The notes under the pieces: generated by a model
What the model was told of the DNA's origin: nothing
Seen by the model: the letters and a program-made list of their open reading frames with translations, nothing else
Databases searched by the model: none
Translations under genes and position numbers: made by a program
Assembly: GCA_021808035.1 (NCBI GenBank)
Contig: JAKBCG010000065.1
Span: 1 to 10,341, forward strand
Direction of reading: 5' to 3'
From: Pseudomonadota bacterium
GTDB lineage: Bacteria; Pseudomonadota; Gammaproteobacteria; Steroidobacterales; Steroidobacteraceae
DNA length: 10,341 bases
Part shown: positions 6,785 through 10,341 of the stretch, piece after piece
How the letters are laid out: each line of letters opens with the position of its first letter
Numbering within the stretch: position 1 is the first letter of the stretch

Positions 6785-7830
6785 CCGCCGATGTAATACA
6801 TCTCGATCTTGCGATGCGTCGTATCGTCGCGACGCAATTGCTCGCGCAATTCGCTGTATCGATCGGAGCGTGCTGACCAGACACCACGGATCAGCCGCAA
6901 CAGCTCGTCATCGTCTGCGCCGCTCCGCAGCGGGGTCCGAAGATCGAGGCCTTCGGTCGCGAAGAGGCAAGTATAGAACTTCCCTTCCGACGAGAGGCGA
7001 GCGCGGCTGCATGCGCCGCAAAACGGCTGGGACACGGAGGAGATGAAGCCGACCTCGCCGCCGCCGTCCTCGAAGGCCCAGCGTCTTGCGACCTCGCCGC
7101 GATAATTCTCCGTCAGCGGCCGGATCGGCCAGCGCGCATTCACACGCGCGACGATCTCGCGGGACGGCACGACCATCTCCGGACGCCAGGCGTTGCGATT
7201 GCCGACGTCCATGAACTCGACGAAACGCAGGATGACCGGCCGCCAGCGAAACCGCTCGACGAGGTCGAACACGGTATGATCGTTCACGCCGCGCTCGACG
7301 ACCGCGTTGATCTTCACCGGCGTGAGTCCCACCGCGATCGCGGCCTCGATGCCCTCCAGCACTTGATCGAGCGCGGCGAAACCGCCGCTCATCCGCGCAA
7401 AGACTTCCTTGTCCAAGGTGTCGAGGCTCACGGTCACGCGCTTCAGTCCGTTCGCGAACAGGTCCACCGCGTGCTGACCGAGCAGGACACCGTTGGTCGT
7501 CAGCGCGATATCGTCGACCCCGGGCACCGTCGACAGATCGCCGACGAGGTCGGCGAGATTCGCGCGCAACAACGGTTCGCCACCGGTCAACCGGAGCTTG
7601 CGGACGCCGAGGTTGGCGAACAGTCGTGACAACCGCACGATTTCGTCGAACGACAGGCGTTCCTGGGACCGGAGGAAGCGGTAATGCTCGTGGAACGCGT
7701 CCTTAGGCATGCAGTAGGGACACCGAAAGTTGCAGCGATCCATCACCGATATGCGCAGATCGTGCAGCGAACGGCCCAGTCGGTCGACCGGTTGGCGATG
7801 ACCCTGCAATACGTGGACTTCGTTCACCAT
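6781..7830 (-). CDS. moaA: GTP 3',8-cyclase MoaA (radical SAM)
   Basis: A 349-residue radical SAM enzyme. The CNFRCPYC motif (33-40; Cys33, Cys37, Cys40) binds the S-adenosylmethionine [4Fe-4S] cluster. A second cluster near the substrate is bound by Cys271, Cys274 and Cys288 in CGACSRARLSS and FYTCLF. RLTGGEPLLR (80-89) and TTNGVLL (111-117) are the usual SAM-binding segments, and the chain ends in Gly-Gly, needed for activity in MoaA. It performs the first step of Moco synthesis on GTP. The ATG at 7830 is chosen because it begins just before the conserved domain and 11 nt after the moeA stop; the frame stays open upstream to 8199, but that stretch only mirrors moeA. The ribosome binding site is weak, so coupling to moeA translation is plausible. 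Confidence 0.96.
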   Translation of the reverse strand: MVNEVHVLQGHRQPVDRLGRSLHDLRISVMDRCNFRCPYCMPKDAFHEHYRFLRSQERLSFDEIVRLSRLFANLGVRKLRLTGGEPLLRANLADLVGDLSTVPGVDDIALTTNGVLLGQHAVDLFANGLKRVTVSLDTLDKEVFARMSGGFAALDQVLEGIEAAIAVGLTPVKINAVVERGVNDHTVFDLVERFRWRPVILRFVEFMDVGNRNAWRPEMVVPSREIVARVNARWPIRPLTENYRGEVARRWAFEDGGGEVGFISSVSQPFCGACSRARLSSEGKFYTCLFATEGLDLRTPLRSGADDDELLRLIRGVWSARSDRYSELREQLRRDDTTHRKIEMYYIGG

Positions 7831-7841
7831 GGCTAACCAGA

Positions 7842-9056
7842 TTACCAGCGGTAGAGCCCGGTGACGAAGCCCTTCGGGTAGGTGTTCGGTCCGGGGGGCA
7901 GTTCGACGAACCCGTCGCTGCCGGTGAGGCTCAAAAAATCGCCGGAGCCGTTCGTCGGCCGCGGCTGCGCCCAGGCCCGCCCCCAGTCGTCGTGTTCCAC
8001 GGTGACCGGCAGGAAATGGGTCAACGGTGGATTTACCGTGAAGGGTGCGCCGATTGGCAGGCGCTCGGGCGCGACCGGCGTCGTACCCATCGCGGCGGAG
8101 ATCGCCGGCACCACGTACCGGATCAGACAGACCAGTGTCGAGACCGGATTGCCCGGGAGTCCGAAAACCGCTTGTCCATTCGGGCCGAGACCGAACCACA
8201 TCGGCATTCCCGGCCGCTGGGCGATCCGATGGAAGATCTCCTCAACCCCGAGTCGCTTCAGGATTCTCGGCACCAGGTCGAACCGGCCCATGGAGACGCC
8301 GCCGCTGAGGATCAGCACCTCGTGGGTCCGCAGGTGCAGCGAGAGACGCTCCATCAGCGCCGACTCATCATCGCGGATATGGTCGTCACCGACCCGTGCG
8401 AAACCCCGTTGTCGCAGCGTCGCGACGATCGCATACGCATTCGATCGACGTACCTGGAAATCCGCGATCGGCTCGCCGGGTTCGACCAGTTCGTCCCCGG
8501 TTGAGATCACGATGAGCGCGGGCTGGCTGCTGACACGGATCCTTGCCATTCCCGCCGATGCGACGACCGCGACTTCCGGCGCCCGCAGTCGAGTGCCGGC
8601 CGTGAGCAGCAGCGAGCCTTGACGACCGTCGCTCCCGCGTCGATGTACGTTGTTGTAGGAACTGATGACCGCGGAGTCCTTCAGCGTCGCGAAGCCGTCG
8701 GCGACATCGATCAACTCCACGGGGACGACGCAGTCGCATCCCGCCGGCAGGATCGCGCCGGTCATGACTTCGATCGCGTGGTCTCTCGCGACGAGGGTCG
8801 TGCGTGGCGACCCCGCCGCTTGCACACCTTGCAGCTTCAAACGACGCAAGCCCTCACGCCAGGCCGTGCTGTCGCCCGCGATGCCATCCATCGCTACGCG
8901 GTCGAACGGGGGTTGGTCACGCTCCGCGTACACGTTCTCGCGCAGGGTGGCGCCGACACACTGCGTAAGCGGCAGGGATTCGATCGGCATGCATTGCATG
9001 CGCGACGAGATTGCGTCAGCGGCGAGCCTCGGGGTGATCAAGCCATTGTTCGACAT
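7842..9056 (-). CDS. moeA: Molybdopterin molybdenumtransferase MoeA
   Basis: The 404-residue protein shows the MoeA/gephyrin-E pattern: FDRVAMDGIA (51-60), VMTGAILPAGCD (97-108), ISTGDEL (184-190), LSGGVSMGRFD (250-260), RPGMPMWFG (281-289) and GLPGNPVST (299-307), with a C-terminal beta domain (about 325-404). MoeA inserts molybdate into adenylated molybdopterin. The stretch that reads KPGKP in E. coli MoeA reads RPGMP here, so two lysines are replaced. The ATG at 9056 is used; it has no recognisable Shine-Dalgarno sequence and lies 10 nt after a strong hairpin (9067-9091). It is the first gene of the packed Moco operon. Its usual partner MogA/MoaB, which adenylates molybdopterin, is not in the window. 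Confidence 0.95.
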   Translation of the reverse strand: MSNNGLITPRLAADAISSRMQCMPIESLPLTQCVGATLRENVYAERDQPPFDRVAMDGIAGDSTAWREGLRRLKLQGVQAAGSPRTTLVARDHAIEVMTGAILPAGCDCVVPVELIDVADGFATLKDSAVISSYNNVHRRGSDGRQGSLLLTAGTRLRAPEVAVVASAGMARIRVSSQPALIVISTGDELVEPGEPIADFQVRRSNAYAIVATLRQRGFARVGDDHIRDDESALMERLSLHLRTHEVLILSGGVSMGRFDLVPRILKRLGVEEIFHRIAQRPGMPMWFGLGPNGQAVFGLPGNPVSTLVCLIRYVVPAISAAMGTTPVAPERLPIGAPFTVNPPLTHFLPVTVEHDDWGRAWAQPRPTNGSGDFLSLTGSDGFVELPPGPNTYPKGFVTGLYRW

Positions 9057-9066
9057 GGCTAGAACA

Positions 9067-9091
9067 GCGCGGCGGACGCCGTCCGCCGCGC
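9067..9091 (-). terminator. Perfect GC hairpin between the exported-protein gene and moeA
   Basis: An 11-bp perfect inverted repeat (GCGCGGCGGAC and its complement) is separated by a 3-nt loop at 9078-9080. On the minus strand it starts 7 nt after the stop of the exported-protein gene, is followed by the poorly U-rich TGTTCT, and ends 10 nt before the moeA ATG. It can act as a weak or leaky terminator or as an attenuator-like structure in front of moeA. The short T-run and the missing Shine-Dalgarno sequence of moeA leave the function open. Confidence 0.55.
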
Positions 9092-9098
9092 CCGTGGA

Positions 9099-9479
9099 TC
9101 AATGCTTCTGGTGCTTCGCGAGGTAAATCTTGAGTTGATCATTGAAGCGCCCAACGTTGCCCTGCAGCTCGTCGACGGCGCTGTTGTTCATTTTGACGTA
9201 CATGCTCTGTTCGTCGAGGATCTTCTTCTTCTGCGCCGGCGTCAGCTTCGAAGGATCCTTTGGCGTGAGCGCGTCGCTCTTGAGCTTCAAACAGTCCAAG
9301 TACTCGTTCATCTCGGTATTGTAGGCATCGAACTGGTGCTTCGCCGCGATCATTTGCGCCAGGGTCGCGGTGGCGCCATCGGGCGTCGCGCTGGGAGCGT
9401 GCGGATAGACGCAGGTCGTACCCGCATATGCGAACGAGCCGATCATCAGAGATAAAGAGATGGGAATCCAAGCCTTCAT
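9099..9479 (-). CDS. Small exported protein of unknown function
   Basis: The 126-residue product starts MKAWIPISLSLMIGSFAYAG, a typical Sec signal peptide with likely cleavage after Ala19. The mature part (about 107 residues) is hydrophilic and mostly helical, with two Cys (23 and 63) that could form a disulfide in the periplasm. It has a PDGATATLAQM segment (33-43), a lysine-rich stretch with KDPSKLTPAQKKK (74-86) and a charged C-terminal helix. The segment after the first Cys recalls uncharacterised periplasmic proteins with a PDG-T-A-T pattern, but no function is known to me. The ATG at 9479 is chosen over one 24 nt upstream because AGAGGA precedes it by 6 nt and the signal peptide begins there. 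It lies upstream of moeA on the same strand; the hairpin at 9067-9091 may separate their transcripts. Confidence 0.75.
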   Translation of the reverse strand: MKAWIPISLSLMIGSFAYAGTTCVYPHAPSATPDGATATLAQMIAAKHQFDAYNTEMNEYLDCLKLKSDALTPKDPSKLTPAQKKKILDEQSMYVKMNNSAVDELQGNVGRFNDQLKIYLAKHQKH

Positions 9480-9542
9480 CGCGAGTCCTCTAGTTATAGT
9501 CATAGAGCGTCAAATCTTACGGCTTTATCGACAGTGGTGCCT

Positions 9543-9548
9543 ATTATA
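9543..9548 (-). promoter_or_regulatory. -10 box for the small exported-protein gene
   Basis: On the minus strand this reads TATAAT, a full match to the sigma-70 -10 consensus, about 64 nt before the ATG at 9479. It lies in an AT-rich patch between two GC-rich regions. The -35 region at 17-18 nt is poor (AAGAAT/AGAATT), so an activator or an upstream element may be needed. An imperfect inverted repeat (9551-9558 with 9588-9595, eight pairs including one G-T) flanks the upstream side. Confidence 0.45.
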
Positions 9549-9648
9549 TTGGCTCGTTCGCCATAATTCTTTGTAATACAGATGGTTAATGAGCCGGGGT
9601 GGACGCCCGGTGCGTTTCGCGGATCCGGCGCGCCTGCTACCGCCGGTG

Positions 9649-9678
9649 TTGTGGCTGCGCAGGCTTGGCTGGCAGAAT
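9649..9678 (+). promoter_or_regulatory. Candidate promoter of the tRNA-Arg gene
   Basis: TTGTGG (9649-9654) and CAGAAT (9673-9678) are 18 nt apart, with 15 nt from the -10 box to the first tRNA base. The match to consensus is moderate (first three bases of the -35; A and the final AAT of the -10). No other pair fits better in the stretch before the tRNA. Confidence 0.35.
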
Positions 9679-9693
9679 GCCCGCTCCTTCCAT

Positions 9694-9767
9694 GCGCCCG
9701 TAGCTCAGCTGGATAGAGCACCTGGCTTCGAACCAGGTGGTCGGCGGTTCGAATCCGTCCGGGCGCG
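9694..9767 (+). tRNA. tRNA-Arg (anticodon TCG)
   Basis: A full cloverleaf folds: acceptor stem 9694-9700 with 9760-9766 (7 perfect pairs), D stem GCTC/GAGC (9703-9706 with 9716-9719), anticodon stem CCTGG/CCAGG (9721-9725 with 9733-9737), loop CTTCGAA with anticodon TCG at 9728-9730, five-base variable loop, and T stem 9743-9747 with 9755-9759 (one G-T pair) around TTCGAAT. G9767 is the discriminator. No CCA follows (the next bases are CTC), so it must be added after transcription. An integrase gene ends 35 nt downstream, which marks this gene as a probable insertion target. Decoding of CGA-type Arg codons follows from the anticodon. Confidence 0.95.
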
Positions 9768-9802
9768 CTCTAAAATCAATCGCTTAGCGCTGTCCAAACG
9801 GC
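9748..9802. other. Putative attachment junction (attL) at the tRNA-Arg 3' end
   Basis: The T loop, acceptor 3' strand and 35-nt spacer lie between an intact tRNA gene and the 3' end of a tyrosine integrase gene. In integrated phages and islands with this layout the crossover core is usually in the tRNA 3' half and is duplicated at the far end of the element. That far copy is outside the window, so the exact core cannot be seen here. Confidence 0.4.
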
Positions 9803-10341
9803 TCAGTGCAACGAACGTAGCGAAAACGTAGCGTTTTTTTCTACGTTCTCGCCGCTCGGCGCCACCTCGACCACCGCGACCGGTGCCCGGTGCCGCTCGA
9901 TGCGCTCCGCGACGGAGAGCAATTTCTCCGGCGCAAGATGCGCATAGCGCAGCACCATCTCGTAGGACTTCCAACCGCCCAATTCCATCAGCTCCTGAAG
10001 CGAGGTGCCGCTCTGCACGTGCCAGCTCGCCCAGGTATGCCGCAGGTCATGGAAGCGGAAGTCCTCGATCTTCGCGCGCCGCTTCGCCGTATCCCAGGCC
10101 GAGGAGCTCTTGCGGATCCGATTGCCAAAATACGTGAAGCACCAGCGCGGGTGCTGACCGTGCACCATCCCGAGCGCGGCGATCGCATCGGCATTCAACG
10201 GAATGCCGCGGCCCTCGCCTGACTTGGTCGTGCCATGATCGAGCCAGGCCACTCGCCGCTCGAGGTCGACCCGGGACCATTCGAGTCCCATGATCTCGCC
10301 TTCGCGGCAACCGGTCGCGAGCGCGAAGCGCACGACCGGCT
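9803..10341 (-). CDS. int: Tyrosine-type recombinase/integrase, C-terminal catalytic domain (runs off right edge)
   Basis: 178 residues of the C-terminal domain are in the window; the start lies beyond the right edge and the frame is open there. Catalytic elements in order are ATGCREGEI (box I Arg), a Lys in TTKSGEGRGIPL (beta-hairpin), HDLRHTWASW (His-x-x-Arg), GGWKS (the usual His/Trp position is Trp) and VLRYAHL (Tyr nucleophile). All appear intact. Such enzymes catalyse site-specific strand exchange between attP and attB. After the Tyr come about 45 residues ending in an AT-rich tail (ENVEKNATFSLRSLH), with no similarity I recognise. Its 3' end faces the tRNA-Arg at 35 nt, the lambda-like order of int next to att. 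The rest of the element would lie to the right. Whether it is a prophage or another integrative element cannot be told from this part. Confidence 0.9.
   Translation of the reverse strand, partial: PVVRFALATGCREGEIMGLEWSRVDLERRVAWLDHGTTKSGEGRGIPLNADAIAALGMVHGQHPRWCFTYFGNRIRKSSSAWDTAKRRAKIEDFRFHDLRHTWASWHVQSGTSLQELMELGGWKSYEMVLRYAHLAPEKLLSVAERIERHRAPVAVVEVAPSGENVEKNATFSLRSLH
9813..9848. repeat. Short direct and inverted ACGTAG repeats at the integrase 3' end
   Basis: ACGTAGCG occurs at 9815-9822 and again at 9826-9833 (period 11), and the inverted CTACGTTC lies at 9841-9848, complementary to GAACGTAG at 9813-9820. The centre also forms AAAACG-TAG-CGTTTT followed by further T residues (9823-9840), which could be a weak terminator for the tRNA on the plus strand. 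The repeats are inside the last codons of the integrase gene, next to the presumed att site, where integrase or accessory proteins may bind; this role is a guess. Confidence 0.35.

Noticed and set aside
6288..6887. N-terminal extension of about 200 residues on the MobA-MoaD frame
   Set aside because: This part lies inside moaC in another frame and is Arg-rich noise; the GTG at 6287 overlapping the moaC stop is the natural start.
7831..8199. N-terminal extension of MoaA up to 8199
   Set aside because: It is antisense-free but out-of-frame moeA sequence without homology; the normal MoaA N-terminus begins at 7830.
9057..9098. Moco riboswitch in front of moeA
   Set aside because: The gap is only 42 nt, far shorter than the Moco RNA motif, and contains just one simple hairpin.
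9551..9595. Inverted repeat GGCTCGTT/AATGAGCC as an operator
   Set aside because: The arms are 29 nt apart and include a G-T pair, so it could well be chance; it is only mentioned under the nearby -10 box.
9500..9721. Minus-strand open frame of 73 codons upstream of the exported protein
   Set aside because: It runs through the promoter region and into the tRNA gene and has no ribosome binding site or protein-like composition.

Overview
The window is GC-rich (high G+C third codon positions throughout) and reads as a proteobacterial chromosome, most likely gamma- or betaproteobacterial. This is judged from the bacterial tRNA-Arg, the OtsA/OtsB pair, and a molybdenum-cofactor (Moco) operon with GC-biased codons. 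The genus cannot be fixed from the sequence alone.

Left part (1-2752): a trehalose module. The 5' part of an otsB-like trehalose-6-phosphate phosphatase runs leftward off the edge. Diverging from it is a 744-residue OtsA-type glycosyltransferase with a two-helix membrane and periplasmic sensor-like N-terminus of about 255 residues. A 259-bp gap with an AT-rich island separates the two starts.

Middle part (2749-9056, all on the minus strand): a tightly packed Moco operon in the transcribed order moeA, moaA, moaC, mobA-moaD fusion, moaE, moeB-rhodanese, then a methionine-type aminotransferase (ybdL-like). Junctions are ATGA or GTGA overlaps or gaps of 11 nt or less. Together the genes cover GTP to cyclic pyranopterin phosphate (MoaA, MoaC), dithiolene formation (MoaD, MoaE, with sulfur loading by MoeB-rhodanese), molybdate insertion (MoeA) and GMP attachment (MobA). 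The adenylating MogA/MoaB enzyme and molybdate transporters are not in the window. The last gene converges on otsA so tightly that the two stop codons overlap.

Right part (9067-10341): a perfect 11-bp GC hairpin stands just upstream of moeA. Before it is a small exported protein of unknown function (minus strand) with its own RBS and a consensus -10 box. Next is a plus-strand tRNA-Arg (anticodon TCG) with no encoded CCA. From 9803 to the right edge lies the catalytic domain of a tyrosine integrase whose 3' end points at the tRNA. This is the usual layout of a prophage or genomic island inserted at a tRNA 3' end, so the chromosome/element junction probably lies near 9750-9800.

The most unusual points are the MobA-MoaD fusion with its Gly-Gly tail at the free C-terminus, the membrane-anchored sensor-OtsA, the histidine-rich MoaE tail, and the tRNA-Arg/integrase boundary. 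No CRISPR array, insertion sequence or rRNA was seen.
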